Source: Streptomyces marinisediminis
GTDB lineage: Bacteria; Actinomycetota; Actinomycetes; Streptomycetales; Streptomycetaceae
Direction of reading: 5' to 3'
Length of the DNA stretch: 53,573 bases
Assembly (NCBI RefSeq): GCF_026262575.1
Contig: NZ_JAPKFL010000033.1
Location: 1 to 53,573, forward strand
The notes under the pieces were generated by a model. It was given only the letters and a program-made list of their open reading frames with translations. It was not told the origin of the DNA and made no database searches. Position numbers and translations under genes: made by a program. Positions 34,396-43,393 of this stretch are shown here, piece after piece (positions within the stretch are counted from its first letter, which is position 1; the number at the start of each line of letters is the position of its first letter).

Positions 34396-34722
34396 GGCGG
34401 AATCCGTCCTCGGGGGGTCGACTACGTGAGTCACCCGATCAGGTCGTGCACCGTCGAACGACTCTACGATCCGGGATGCCCCTCGGGGGCGTCTGGTAAG
34501 CGCGACCTTACCCACGACGCTGGTGCACGAGGGGGCGCACGGAGTCACGTCGCCGGGCCGGGGCGTCGGAAAGCGTCACCTCGTGGTCAGAAGGCGTCAA
34601 GTCACACGTAAGAAGCGCAACCTACCTGCTTGACGTGTCTAAAACAAGGTCTGTCTTTTCGGCCTCCCCTCATGTCCAATGCGACCGTCAGGACAGCGTG
34701 GCAAGGGGAGGAACACACACTC
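34396..34722. promoter_or_regulatory. Divergent regulatory region upstream of the M6 protease
   Basis: 327 bp with an unusually A+T-rich patch at about 34590-34690. CGTCAAG (34595-34601) and CTTGACG (34629-34635) form an inverted pair 27 bp apart, and the second also supplies a TTGACG -35-like element. GGGGAGG at about 34705 is the ribosome site of the protease gene. Confidence 0.5.
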
Positions 34723-37086
34723 GTGACCAGACCACGTCGATCCATAAGATCGAGAACAACGGCGCTGGCCACCGCCGTCGCCGCCATGGGCGCAGCCGCC
34801 GTGCTGCCGGTGCTGCCCGCTACCGCGGCGCACGCCCAGGAGGCCCACGACGAGCAGCCGCACCCGCAGGCGGAGCACAAGGGGCACGTCGAGCACAACC
34901 TGGAGGGCCCCCTCACCAAGAAGCAGAACGGGCAGAAGCTCGCCGCGCTCGAAGCGCTCGCCTCGGGTGAGAAGCCGCAGGAGCGCAACGGCTCCAAGGT
35001 GATGAAGCTCGACGACGAGAAGTACGTCGAGATGGAGCAGGTGAAGACCGACAAGATCTTCACCATCCTCCTGGAGTTCGGTGACAAGGTCGACCCGCGC
35101 TACGGCGGCACCCCCGGCCCGCTGCACAACCAGATCGAGCGTCCGGACCGCAGCGAGAACAACACCACGCTGTGGCAGGAGGACTTCGACCGCGAGCACT
35201 TCGAGGACATCTACTTCGGTGATGGCCCCGGCAGCGTGAAGACCTACTTCGAGACCCAGTCCTCGGGCAAGTACACCGTCGACGGCACCGTCTCGGACTG
35301 GGTCAAGGTCGACTACAACGAGGCCCGCTACGGCAACAACGCCTGCGGCCAGACCACCTGCAACACGGTCTGGGACGCCGTCCGCGACGGCGTCAACGCC
35401 TGGGTGGCGGACCAGAAGGACAAGGGCCGGTCCGACGAGCAGATCAAGGCGACCCTCGCCGAGTACGACGTGTGGGACCGCTACGACTACGACGCCGACG
35501 GCGACTTCAACGAGCCGGACGGCTACCTGGACCACTTCCAGTTCGTCCACGCCGGTGAGGACGAGTCGGCCGGCGGCGGCGCGCAGGGCGAGGACGCCAT
35601 CTGGGCCCACCGCTGGTACGCCTACGGCACCGACTTCGGCAAGACCGGCCCCGAGTTCAACAAGGCCGGCGGCACGCAGATCGGCGACACCGGCATCTGG
35701 GTCGGCGACTACACCGTGCAGCCGGAGAACGGCGGCCTGGGCGTCTTCGCCCACGAGTACGCCCACGACCTCGGCCTGCCGGACCTCTACGACACCACCG
35801 GCACCGGTGAGTCGGCCGTCGCCTACTGGTCGCTCATGTCCTCCGGCTCCTGGCTCGGCAAGGGCGAGGACGCCATCGGCGACTGGGCCGGCGAGATGAC
35901 GGCCTGGGACAAGCTCCAGCTCGGCTGGCTCGACTACGAGACGGCCAAGGCCGCCACCACCTCGGTGCACCGGCTCGCGCCGCAGGCCGACGAGCCGAAC
36001 GGCCGCAAGAAGCGCAAGGACGCCCAGGCGGTCCTCGTCGAGCTGCCCGAGAAGGAGCTGACCACGACCGTCGTCAAGCCCGCCGAGGGCGAGACGCAGT
36101 GGTGGAGCGGCAGCGGCGACGACCTCAGCAACACCCTGACCCGCTCGGTCGACCTGACCGGCGCGTCCTCCGCCTCCCTCGACCTCAAGGGCTGGTGGGA
36201 GATCGAGGCCGGGTACGACTACCTCTACACGCAGGTCTCCACGGACGGCGGCCAGAGCTGGACGGCGCTGGACGGCACGGCCAACGGCGAGCCGATCTCG
36301 CGGGACGGCTCCGGCACCCCGGCGCTGGACGGCGAGTCCGGCGGCTACGTGGACCTCTCGTACTCCCTGGACGCCTACGCGGGCCAGGAGGTCGACCTGC
36401 GGTTCTGGTACCGCACGGACGGCGGTGTGGCCGAGATGGGCTTCGCCGGCGACCAGATGGTCATCACCGCGGACGGCGAGCCGGTCCTCGAGGACGGCGC
36501 CGAGGACGGCGACGCGGGCTGGACGGCCGACGGCTTCACCCGTATCGGCGAGTCCTTCACCAAGTCGTACCCGCAGTTCTACATCGTCGAGAACCGGCAG
36601 TACACCGGCTACGACAAGACGCTGCGCACGGGCCCGTACAACTTCGGTCACCCGGAGCGTCCCGACTGGGTCGAGCACTTCAAGTACCAGACCGGCATGC
36701 TGGTGTGGCTGTGGGACACCTCGCAGCTCGACAACAACGTCGGCGTCCACCCCGGCGAGGGCCTGGTCCTCCCGGTCGACGCGCACGCCAAGCCGGAGAA
36801 GTGGTCGGACGGTTCGCTGATGCGCAACCGCATCCAGGGCTACGACTCGACGTTCAGCTGGTACCCGACGCGCGGCTTCACGCTCCACAAGGGCGGCGAG
36901 CCGACGAAGATCAGCGGCAACCTGCCCAAGCCGTTCTTCGACGACCGCCTCGGCACCTACTGGTACGAGTCGAACCCGACCGGCGGCGTGAAGGTGCCCA
37001 ACACCAACACCCGCATCACCATCCTGGGCCAGCCCTGGCACGGGAAGCACCTGACGGTCATGGTGGGCCCCTCGAAGTGGTGGTGA
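34723..37086 (+). CDS. Secreted immune inhibitor A-type metalloprotease (M6)
   Basis: 787 residues from GTG 34723 after GGGGAGG. A signal peptide spans about 1-42 (RPRRSIRSRTTALATAV, cleavage near AHA-QE), followed by an acidic His-rich propeptide-like stretch. The catalytic zinc motif is HEYAHDLGLPD (His344, Glu345, His348, Asp354), the M6 form of HExxHxxGxxD. A VEG/MAM-like beta-sandwich follows (VDLTGASSASLDLKGWWEIE), and a C-terminal domain ends in GPSKWW. InhA-type proteases degrade extracellular proteins. It is transcribed alone and followed by a strong hairpin. Lower G+C at third positions reflects many Lys and Asn codons rather than foreign origin. Confidence 0.95.
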   Translation: MTRPRRSIRSRTTALATAVAAMGAAAVLPVLPATAAHAQEAHDEQPHPQAEHKGHVEHNLEGPLTKKQNGQKLAALEALASGEKPQERNGSKVMKLDDEKYVEMEQVKTDKIFTILLEFGDKVDPRYGGTPGPLHNQIERPDRSENNTTLWQEDFDREHFEDIYFGDGPGSVKTYFETQSSGKYTVDGTVSDWVKVDYNEARYGNNACGQTTCNTVWDAVRDGVNAWVADQKDKGRSDEQIKATLAEYDVWDRYDYDADGDFNEPDGYLDHFQFVHAGEDESAGGGAQGEDAIWAHRWYAYGTDFGKTGPEFNKAGGTQIGDTGIWVGDYTVQPENGGLGVFAHEYAHDLGLPDLYDTTGTGESAVAYWSLMSSGSWLGKGEDAIGDWAGEMTAWDKLQLGWLDYETAKAATTSVHRLAPQADEPNGRKKRKDAQAVLVELPEKELTTTVVKPAEGETQWWSGSGDDLSNTLTRSVDLTGASSASLDLKGWWEIEAGYDYLYTQVSTDGGQSWTALDGTANGEPISRDGSGTPALDGESGGYVDLSYSLDAYAGQEVDLRFWYRTDGGVAEMGFAGDQMVITADGEPVLEDGAEDGDAGWTADGFTRIGESFTKSYPQFYIVENRQYTGYDKTLRTGPYNFGHPERPDWVEHFKYQTGMLVWLWDTSQLDNNVGVHPGEGLVLPVDAHAKPEKWSDGSLMRNRIQGYDSTFSWYPTRGFTLHKGGEPTKISGNLPKPFFDDRLGTYWYESNPTGGVKVPNTNTRITILGQPWHGKHLTVMVGPSKWW

Positions 37087-37142
37087 CCCGCCACTGAGCG
37101 TCACCCTCGCGTGGCGCTCGGGCAACACCTGAGGTCAGCAGG

Positions 37143-37181
37143 CGATCGGCCGTCGCCCCCTAGCGGGGCGGCGGCCGATCG
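37143..37181 (+). terminator. Hairpin after the M6 protease
   Basis: 17-bp arms (37143-37159 and 37165-37181) differ at one position and enclose a five-base CTAGC loop. The position 56 bp past the stop supports a terminator, probably bidirectional in strength. Confidence 0.8.
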
Positions 37182-37230
37182 TGCTGTGATGCGGGGGACC
37201 GACCGACACCACCACACGGGGGAGCCGATC

Positions 37231-37530
37231 ATGACGGGAGGCGGGTACGCCCTCCAGCCGGACGGCAGCGTCGTCGTGGCCGTGTCCCTCCCGGGCCCCG
37301 GGCACGGCCGGGTGCGCGTCCTGGTGCACGCGGTGAACCGCGCCCGCGCGCTGACCCGGCTGCGCAACCTGGGGCTGCGCGCCGTCTACCTGCGCGGCAA
37401 CGCCGACCCGCCGACGCCGGACGAGGTCTCGGCGGTGCTGCACCACCCCGACGGCGTGGTGTGGCGCGGCGCGGAGGCCGGTCTCTGGCAGCCCATGCGC
37501 GCCCTCCTGCGCGCCGGAGCCCGCGCCTGA
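37231..37530 (+). CDS. Small conserved-type protein, function unknown
   Basis: 99 residues from ATG 37231, with CGGGGGAG eight bases upstream. The sequence (ALQPDGSVVVAVSLPG, NRARALTRLRNLGLRAVYLRGN, PPTPDEVSAVLHHPDGVVWR) looks like a compact alpha/beta protein with no signal peptide or membrane span. The 144-bp gap before it holds the terminator of the protease gene and should hold its promoter. It converges with pncA. No family is recognised. Confidence 0.75.
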   Translation: MTGGGYALQPDGSVVVAVSLPGPGHGRVRVLVHAVNRARALTRLRNLGLRAVYLRGNADPPTPDEVSAVLHHPDGVVWRGAEAGLWQPMRALLRAGARA

Positions 37531-37617
37531 GCACCCCGGGCCTGCCCGCCCGGGGCGCGCGCCGTGCGGGCGTGCCGTGTCGCGGGGCCTGCCGGGGCCT
37601 GCCGGAGCCCGGGCGCG

Positions 37618-38202
37618 CTAGCCGGCCGGCTTGCCGGTGAGGGCCACGCCGGCTTCGCGCAGCTCCTCCAGCGCCCGCTCCACCGTCTCCGGGGCGACGC
37701 CCGCCGTCAGGTCCAGCAGGACCCGGGTGCGCAGCCCCGCGCGGACGGCGTCCAGGGCCGTCGCCCGCACGCAGTGGTCCGTGGCGATGCCGACGACGTC
37801 GACCTCGCTCACCTCCCGCGCGCGCAGCCAGTCCGCCAGCGCCGTGCCGTGCTCGTCCGCGCCCTCGAAACCGCTGTACGCCGCCGAGTAGTGGCCCTTG
37901 TCGAAGACGGTGTCGATCGCGCCGGAGGCGACCGCGGGGGCGAAGTTGGGGTGGAAGCCCACGCCCTCCGTCCCGGCCACGCAGTGCGGCGGCCACGTGC
38001 GCACGTAGTCGGGCTGCTCGTGGAAGTGGTCCCCGGGGTCCACGTGGTGGTCACGGGTGGCCACGACGTAGCGGTAACCCGCCGTCGCGTCACCCACCAG
38101 GTCGGTGATGGCGGCGGCGACCTCGGCGCCGCCGGCCACCCCGAGGCTGCCGCCCTCGCAGAAGTCGTTCTGCACGTCGACGACGATCAGTGCCCGGTGC
38201 AT
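37618..38202 (-). CDS. pncA: Nicotinamidase
   Basis: 194 residues from ATG 38202 (GAAGGG eight bases upstream); GTG 38211 is an alternative. It hydrolyses nicotinamide to nicotinate for NAD salvage. The isochorismatase-fold triad is visible: Asp9 (VVDVQNDF), Lys102 (FDKGHYSA) and Cys144 (ATDHCVRATALDA). Metal ligands Asp51, His53 and His59 lie in RDHHVDPGDHF. It is 45 bp downstream of pncB on the same strand, so the two genes convert nicotinamide to nicotinate mononucleotide in one operon. Confidence 0.96.
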   Translation of the reverse strand: MHRALIVVDVQNDFCEGGSLGVAGGAEVAAAITDLVGDATAGYRYVVATRDHHVDPGDHFHEQPDYVRTWPPHCVAGTEGVGFHPNFAPAVASGAIDTVFDKGHYSAAYSGFEGADEHGTALADWLRAREVSEVDVVGIATDHCVRATALDAVRAGLRTRVLLDLTAGVAPETVERALEELREAGVALTGKPAG

Positions 38203-38247
38203 GGTGCACACCCTTCGCTCTCGGCCTTGCCGGCGCTCGCGCGCCCT

Positions 38248-39648
38248 CTACCCCGCCGCATGCCGCCGCGCTCCTTCCGGCGTCCGCGACGCCCCCTCGT
38301 CCCCCCGGGCGGTGCCGCTTACGTACTCCGTGGGCAGCACGGGCTCGCCCGCCGAGAGCTGGGTCGCCGACAGCGGCAGCCCCGCGCGGGCCCGCCGGTG
38401 CCGCTCGCGCGGCACCTCCAGCGGCTCCCGGCCGACGACCTCGCCCCCGCGTACCAGCTCCACGGCCAGCTCATGCCCAGCCAGCTCCGCGGGAACCGTC
38501 CCGGTGCCCACCACTTCCGCCTCGGCCACCCCGTCGGCGTCGGGGCGCCGCGCCGCCCACTTGGCGCCGCCCAGCGACAGCTTCCCGCCCATGGACTTCT
38601 TCGCCACCGGGCACAGCGGCGCGCCGGGCGCGTCGCTCTCCGCGCGGGCGACGAGCTTGTAGACCATCGAGCACGTCGGGTGCCCGCTGCCGGTGACCAG
38701 CCGGGTGCCCACCCCGTAGGCGTCCACCGGGGCCACGGCCAGTGAGGCGATGGCGTACTCGTCCAGGTCGCTGGTGACGATGATCCGGGTGTCGTGCGCG
38801 CCGAGCTCGTCCAACTGGCCGCGCACCCGGTGGGCGAGCAGCAGCAGGTCGCCGGAGTCGATGCGCACCGCGCCGAGCCCCGGCCCGGCGACCTCCACGG
38901 CGGTGCGGACGGCCTCCGCGACGTCGTAGGTGTCCACCAGCAGCGTGGTGCCGCGGCCCATCGAGGCGACCTGCGCGGTGAAGGCGTCGCGCTCGGTGTC
39001 GTGCAGCAGCGTGAAGGAGTGCGCGCTCGTGCCGACGGTGGGGATGCCGTACCGGAACCCGGCGGCCAGGTCGGAGGTGGCCGAGAACCCGCCGACGTAG
39101 GCGGCCCGGGCGGCGGCCACCGCGGACAGCTCGTGGGTGCGCCGGGCGCCCATCTCCATCAGCGGGCGCTCCCCGGCGGCCACCGCCATGCGGGACGCCG
39201 CCGCGGCGACGGCGGAGTCGTGGTTGAGGACCGACAGCACGACCGTCTCCAGCAGCACGCACTCGGCGAAGGTGCCCTCGACGCGCAGGATCGGGGAGCC
39301 GGGGAAGTAGACCTCGCCCTCCGGGTAGCCGGAGATGTCGCCGCGGAAGCGGTAGTCGGCGAGCCAGGCGAGCGTCGGCTCGTCCACGACGCGCTGCTCG
39401 CGCAGGAAGTCCAGCACGTCCGGCTCGAACCGGAAGTTCTCCACCGCGTCCAGCACCCGCCCCGTGCCGGCCACGACGCCGTAGCGGCGGCCCTCGGGCA
39501 GCCGCCGGGTGAAGACCTCGAACACCGAGCGCCGGTGCGCGGTGCCGGCGCGCAGCGCCGCCTGCACCATGGTCAGCTCGTAGTGGTCGGTGAACAGCGC
39601 GGTCGAGGGCACGGCGACCGGCAGACCCAGCTCTCCAGCAACGTCCAT
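38248..39648 (-). CDS. pncB: Nicotinate phosphoribosyltransferase
   Basis: 466 residues from ATG 39648. It makes nicotinate mononucleotide from nicotinate and PRPP. Motifs include STALFTDHYELTMVQAAL near the N-terminus, GARRTHELSAVAAARAAYVGGFSATSDLAAG, GTSAHSFTLLH, VRIDSGDLLLLAHRVR and VTSDLDEYAI, all typical of the NAPRTase family. The long C-terminus after about residue 400 is Arg/Ala-rich and less conserved. TACGAT lies seven bases before the ATG with no ribosome site, so the mRNA is probably leaderless. pncA follows in the same operon, and the gene is divergent from clpS. Confidence 0.96.
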   Translation of the reverse strand: MDVAGELGLPVAVPSTALFTDHYELTMVQAALRAGTAHRRSVFEVFTRRLPEGRRYGVVAGTGRVLDAVENFRFEPDVLDFLREQRVVDEPTLAWLADYRFRGDISGYPEGEVYFPGSPILRVEGTFAECVLLETVVLSVLNHDSAVAAAASRMAVAAGERPLMEMGARRTHELSAVAAARAAYVGGFSATSDLAAGFRYGIPTVGTSAHSFTLLHDTERDAFTAQVASMGRGTTLLVDTYDVAEAVRTAVEVAGPGLGAVRIDSGDLLLLAHRVRGQLDELGAHDTRIIVTSDLDEYAIASLAVAPVDAYGVGTRLVTGSGHPTCSMVYKLVARAESDAPGAPLCPVAKKSMGGKLSLGGAKWAARRPDADGVAEAEVVGTGTVPAELAGHELAVELVRGGEVVGREPLEVPRERHRRARAGLPLSATQLSAGEPVLPTEYVSGTARGDEGASRTPEGARRHAAG

Positions 39649-39655
39649 ACGGCCG

Positions 39656-39661
39656 ATCGTA
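39656..39661 (-). promoter_or_regulatory. -10 hexamer of leaderless pncB promoter
   Basis: On the minus strand TACGAT is followed by seven bases and the pncB ATG, so transcription should start at or next to the start codon. Confidence 0.6.
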
Positions 39662-39775
39662 CCCCACATCTCGTCAACGTGACGATATCGGGGGGCGGGC
39701 CCGGCGGCGGACCCGGTACCCCGATGGCGCGGGGCGTTTGCGCACCCACCGGGGGGCGGTGGCAGCATGGGACCC

Positions 39776-40075
39776 GTGACGGTACCCCTGGAGATCGAAC
39801 AGACGGAGGAGCAGGAGGCCGCGGCCGCGGTGCCTGAGCCCGACGTCCCGTGGGTGACGGTCGTGCACAACGACCCGGTCAACCTCATGAGCTACGTGAC
39901 CTACGTCTTCCAGGCGTACTTCGGCTACTCCAAGGACAAGGCCCACCAGCTCATGCTCGACGTGCACCACAAGGGCCGCGCGATCGTCTCCAGCGGCAGC
40001 CGCGAGGAGATGGAGCGGGACGTGCAGGCGATGCACGGCTACGGCCTGTGGGCGACGCTGCAGCAGGAGCGCTGA
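39776..40075 (+). CDS. clpS: ATP-dependent Clp protease adaptor ClpS
   Basis: 99 residues from GTG 39776; ATG 39767, three codons earlier, is the alternative. The GTG is favoured because CAGCAT lies seven bases before it and no ribosome site is present, which fits a leaderless mRNA. The ClpS core is complete: PWVTVVHNDPVNLMSYVTYVF, the FGYSKDKAHQLMLDVHHKG helix and the C-terminal strand. The N-end-rule binding pocket region (NDP and the H-K-G segment) is conserved. It delivers N-degron substrates to ClpAP/ClpCP. The next gene overlaps its stop by one base. Confidence 0.95.
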   Translation: MTVPLEIEQTEEQEAAAAVPEPDVPWVTVVHNDPVNLMSYVTYVFQAYFGYSKDKAHQLMLDVHHKGRAIVSSGSREEMERDVQAMHGYGLWATLQQER

Positions 40076-40674
40076 TGGCCGGCCACTTCGAACCCTCCAC
40101 CAGCGTGCCCGGCGGCGCGGCGATCGCGCTGGACGAGATCGAGCTGTCCATCCTGCGCAGCCTCACCGTGCAGCTCCTGGAGCTCATCGGCCCCGGCGAG
40201 CAGCCCGCCGACGCCGCCGACGACCCGCTGGCCGAGCTGTTCACCGACGGGCCCACCGAACCGCCCAGCGACCCCGCGCTGGCCCGGCTCTTCCCCGACG
40301 CCTACTCGGCCCCCGGCGAGCGCGAGGACCGCGCCGCGCGAGAGGCGTCGGCCGAGTTCCGCCGGTACACCGAGAACGAGCTGCGCACCCGCAAGCGCGA
40401 GGACGGCCTCGCGGTGGTGCACGCGCTGGACGCCCTGCGGCCGGACGGCTCCGGCGCCGCGGTGCTCACCCTCGCCCCGGAGGAGTCCCGGCGCTGGCTG
40501 GGCACCCTCAACGACCTGCGGCTGACGCTCGGGTCCCGCCTGGACGTCGGGGACGAGGACACGGCCGACGAGCTGTACCGGCTGCCGGACGAGGACCCGC
40601 GCAAGCCGCTGGTCATGGCCTACCTGTGGCTGGGCGGGCTCCAGGAGACGCTCGTCGAGACGCTGCTGCCCTGA
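40075..40674 (+). CDS. DUF2017 family protein
   Basis: 199 residues, starting at ATG 40075 and sharing one base with the clpS stop (TGATG), so translationally coupled. It is acidic, with no signal or membrane span. Segments such as LDEIELSILRSLTVQLLELIGPG, EFRRYTENELRTRKREDGLAVV and LMAYLWLGGLQETLVETLLP mark the actinobacterial DUF2017 family, which is regularly found next to clpS. The function is unknown; the conserved pairing suggests a role in Clp-dependent proteolysis. Confidence 0.93.
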   Translation: MAGHFEPSTSVPGGAAIALDEIELSILRSLTVQLLELIGPGEQPADAADDPLAELFTDGPTEPPSDPALARLFPDAYSAPGEREDRAAREASAEFRRYTENELRTRKREDGLAVVHALDALRPDGSGAAVLTLAPEESRRWLGTLNDLRLTLGSRLDVGDEDTADELYRLPDEDPRKPLVMAYLWLGGLQETLVETLLP

Positions 40675-41200
40675 CGTGGCGCGGGCGCCCGCGGGCCGGC
40701 CCCGTCCGCGCCACGACCGCCGACCGCCGCCTCCGTCCGCGTCGCGGCCGCTGGCTGTCGCCTCCGTCCGCGCCACGGCTGCTGGCTGTCGCCTCGGGTA
40801 GCCGCGCCGTCGGCTGTCGCCTCCGCCGTCGGCGCGGGCCCGCGTTCTTCCGGTTACGCCAGACCGGACGCGGTGGGCTCGGCCTGGTGTCCGCGCCTTC
40901 TTCTCCGCTTCTCCGGCCTCTCCGGGTGCTTCGGCTTCTCCGGCCTCTCCGGGTTCCGCCGTGCCGGTCGTGGCGCTCACCGGGTGGTCATCGCGTGGTC
41001 ATCGTTCGGCCCGCCGGGGGCTTTCCGGCGGCTTTCACGTGTGTTCTTCCACCGGGTTCGGGCTACGCGCGTTGTGCCCGATTACCGTCACGTATGGTGA
41101 GCGGAATGCGCCGATAATCGGTGTCGAGGTTTACGCTCATTACAGCGACTGCCCGTTTTGCTGCGCTATGTCGACCTGTCGCCCGACCGTAATGCGAGCA
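40675..41200. repeat. Intergenic direct repeats upstream of the symporter
   Basis: Between DUF2017 and the symporter, an imperfect 31-bp unit containing GGCTGTCGCCTCCG recurs from about 40705 to 40824. A 20-bp sequence is exactly repeated at 40907-40926 and 40934-40953. After about 41050 the sequence becomes A+T-richer and promoter-like (TATGGT at 41094). No protein-coding gene is convincing here. Confidence 0.7.
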
Positions 41201-41216
41201 TGTGATCCAGGTCACA
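41201..41216. promoter_or_regulatory. Perfect Crp/CRP binding box
   Basis: TGTGATCCAGGTCACA matches the TGTGA-N6-TCACA palindrome at every defined position and also the GTG-N6-GNCAC pattern reported for Streptomyces Crp. It lies 193 bp before the symporter start. A TTATTT -10-like element (41256-41261) would put the box about 60 bp upstream of transcription start, a usual activating position. Confidence 0.8.
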
Positions 41217-41408
41217 CGTCCCGTGTCGCGCTGCGTGGTAGGAACGGCCAATCCGTTATTTACACAGGGCTGACGCCCGGGCGAATTTCGGAGCACACTG
41301 CGTACGGCCCCCGGGCACCCACGCTTCACGCACCGCTCGCAGATCAGGTATCGGCACCCCGCCGGTGACCCCCTACACCAGCCAGCCGCATTGAGCCAGA
41401 GGTCATTC

Positions 41409-42989
41409 ATGGCAACCACCGAAACCTCTTGGACCGACAGGGTCGACGAAGCTGTAAACAACGTCTTCGACCCGGTCTCCAACTTTCTGGGCGACATCGT
41501 CTTCTACACCGTCAACGTCTTCGGAACTGATTTTCCGCTCATCGTCGGCTGGCTCGTCGTAGCCGGTGCCGTCTTCTCGGCCTACTTCGGATTCGCGCAG
41601 TTCCGGCACGTGCGGATCGCCACCCGACTGGTCCGGGGCAAGTACGACCAGAAGGACGCGCCCGGTGAGGTTCCGCACTTCCAGGCTCTGACCTCGGCCG
41701 TCTCCGGAACCGTGGGCCTGGGCAACATCGCCGGTGTCGCCATCGCGATCTCCATCGGCGGCCCCGGGGCCACGTTCTGGATGATCCTCTGCGGCCTCCT
41801 CGGCATGGCGACGAAGTTCGTGGAGTGCACGCTCGGCGTGAAGTACCGCGAGTTCAACGCCGACGGGACCGTCAACGGCGGTCCGATGATGTATCTGCGC
41901 AAGGGCCTGGCCGAGCGCGGCCTGGCGACCCTGGGCAAAGTGCTGGCCGTCGGCGCGGCCATCAGCCTGCTGTTCTTCACCTTCTTCGGCGGCAACCTCT
42001 TCCAGGTCAACCAGTCCCTGGAGCAGGTCGTCTCCGTCACCGGCGGCGAGGACAGCGTCTTCGCCACCAGCGGGGGCGCGCTCTTCTTCGGCGTGGTGAT
42101 CGCCGCGCTCGTCGCGCTCGTCCTCATCGGCGGCATGCGCTCCATCGGCGCCGTCACCAGCCGCCTCGTCCCGGCCATGGCGATCGTCTACGTCATCGCC
42201 TGTCTGCTGGTCATCGGCTTCAACATCACGGCCGTGCCCGAGGCCATCGGGACGATCGTCAGCGAGGCGTTCAACCCGGAGGGCGTGGCCGGCGGTGTCC
42301 TGGGTGCCCTGATCATCGGCTTCAAGCGCGCCGCGTTCTCCAACGAGGCCGGCATCGGCTCGGCGCCCATCGCCCACTCCGCGGTCAAGACCAAGCGCCC
42401 GGCCACCGAGGGCCTCGTGGCCATGCTGGAGCCCTTCATCGACACCGTGGTCATCTGCACCATGACGGCGCTGACCATCGTCATCGCCAGCGGCCCGCTC
42501 TACCAGGAGGCCCGGGAGACCGCGATCAGCGGTGGCGAGGTCGACGGCAGCACCAGCTTCGGCATCTCCCTCACCTCCGACGCCTTCGACACCGCGCTGC
42601 CCTGGTTCCCCTACATCCTGACCATCGCGGTCGTGCTCTTCGCCTTCTCCACCGTCATCACCTGGGGCTACTACGGCCTCAAGTGCTGGGGCTTCCTCTT
42701 CGGCCACAGCAGGACCAAGGACCTGATCTACAAGGTCGTCTTCTGCGCCATCGTGATCTCCGGCGCCCTGCTGGGCCTGGGCACGCTGGTCTCCCTGGCC
42801 GACTCCACGCTGTTCATGGCGGCCCTGTTCAACATCATCGGCCTCTACCTGCTGGCCCCGGTGGTCAAGAAGGAGCTGCGCAAGGTGCTGGACTACGTCC
42901 GCCGGCGCGACGCGGGCGAGTCCGACGAGCAGATCGAGGCGGACGAGGCGGCGGCCGAAGCCCCGGTCGACGTGCGCAAGAGCATCTGA
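41409..42989 (+). CDS. Sodium:alanine symporter (AGCS family)
   Basis: 526 residues from ATG 41409, preceded by AGAGG. It is an integral membrane protein with about 11 hydrophobic spans (LIVGWLVVAGAVFSAYFGFAQF first). Family hallmarks are HFQALTSAVSGTVGLGNIAGVAIAI (split here: TVGLGNIAGVA), GGPGATFWMILCGLLGMATKF, NGGPMMYL, FKRAAFSNEAGIGSAPIAH and STVITWGYYG. It imports alanine or glycine with sodium. The cytoplasmic tail is acidic (ESDEQIEADEAAAE). A perfect Crp box upstream suggests cAMP-Crp control. A strong hairpin follows, so the gene is monocistronic. Confidence 0.96.
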   Translation: MATTETSWTDRVDEAVNNVFDPVSNFLGDIVFYTVNVFGTDFPLIVGWLVVAGAVFSAYFGFAQFRHVRIATRLVRGKYDQKDAPGEVPHFQALTSAVSGTVGLGNIAGVAIAISIGGPGATFWMILCGLLGMATKFVECTLGVKYREFNADGTVNGGPMMYLRKGLAERGLATLGKVLAVGAAISLLFFTFFGGNLFQVNQSLEQVVSVTGGEDSVFATSGGALFFGVVIAALVALVLIGGMRSIGAVTSRLVPAMAIVYVIACLLVIGFNITAVPEAIGTIVSEAFNPEGVAGGVLGALIIGFKRAAFSNEAGIGSAPIAHSAVKTKRPATEGLVAMLEPFIDTVVICTMTALTIVIASGPLYQEARETAISGGEVDGSTSFGISLTSDAFDTALPWFPYILTIAVVLFAFSTVITWGYYGLKCWGFLFGHSRTKDLIYKVVFCAIVISGALLGLGTLVSLADSTLFMAALFNIIGLYLLAPVVKKELRKVLDYVRRRDAGESDEQIEADEAAAEAPVDVRKSI

Positions 42990-43029
42990 CGCCCCCGGCG
43001 CCCCACGGGCGTCCACTCCGCGCACCGCA

Positions 43030-43060
43030 CGTGCCCCCGGCCGACCAGGCCGGGGGCACG
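43030..43060 (+). terminator. Hairpin after the symporter
   Basis: A perfect 13-bp stem (43030-43042 with 43048-43060, core GTGCCCCCGGCC) encloses a five-base loop, 40 bp past the stop. The following bases to about 43300 are simple G+C-rich sequence without a gene. Confidence 0.85.
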
Positions 43061-43312
43061 CCGCGTTCCCGGGGCGGCCGCCGTGCCCCGTGGCGCGGCC
43101 GCGCGGTGGAGGAGAGCCGCGCGGCACGCGGCGGCCGTGCCGCGTGAGGGGAGGAGGCCGTGCCGCACGGGGCGGCGTGCCGTGTGAGGGAGCCGTGCCA
43201 GGCTCCGCCCGCTGCCTCCCTCCGCCCGGCGGCTCCCGCCGGTGCGTCCCGCGCTGTGCCCCGCCCCGTCCGCCGCCCTCCGCCGGGGCGCCCGCACGGC
43301 GTCTTCCTGCGA

Positions 43313-43348
43313 CGTCTCGCACAGTGAGCCGCCGTCTCGCGATGTGAG
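43313..43348. promoter_or_regulatory. Two copies of a palindromic operator-like motif upstream of mec
   Basis: CGTCTCGCACAGTGAG (43313-43328) and CGTCTCGCGATGTGAG (43333-43348) are 20 bp apart and lie 33-68 bp upstream of the mec -10 hexamer. A third copy in opposite orientation lies upstream of the cysO leader. The consensus core is the palindrome CTCAC-N3-GTGAG. Confidence 0.6.
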
Positions 43349-43380
43349 GCGGTTCGGCCGACGAGCGCGGGAGTGCTGCG

Positions 43381-43386
43381 TATGCT
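43381..43386 (+). promoter_or_regulatory. -10 hexamer of leaderless mec promoter
   Basis: TATGCT is followed by seven bases and the ATG of mec; no ribosome site is present. Confidence 0.65.
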
Positions 43387-43393
43387 TCGGCCC

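Noticed and set aside
34639..37128. An 829-codon minus-strand frame opposite the M6 protease
   Set aside because: No recognisable motif and no ribosome site; the plus strand has a signal peptide and a zinc-protease active site.
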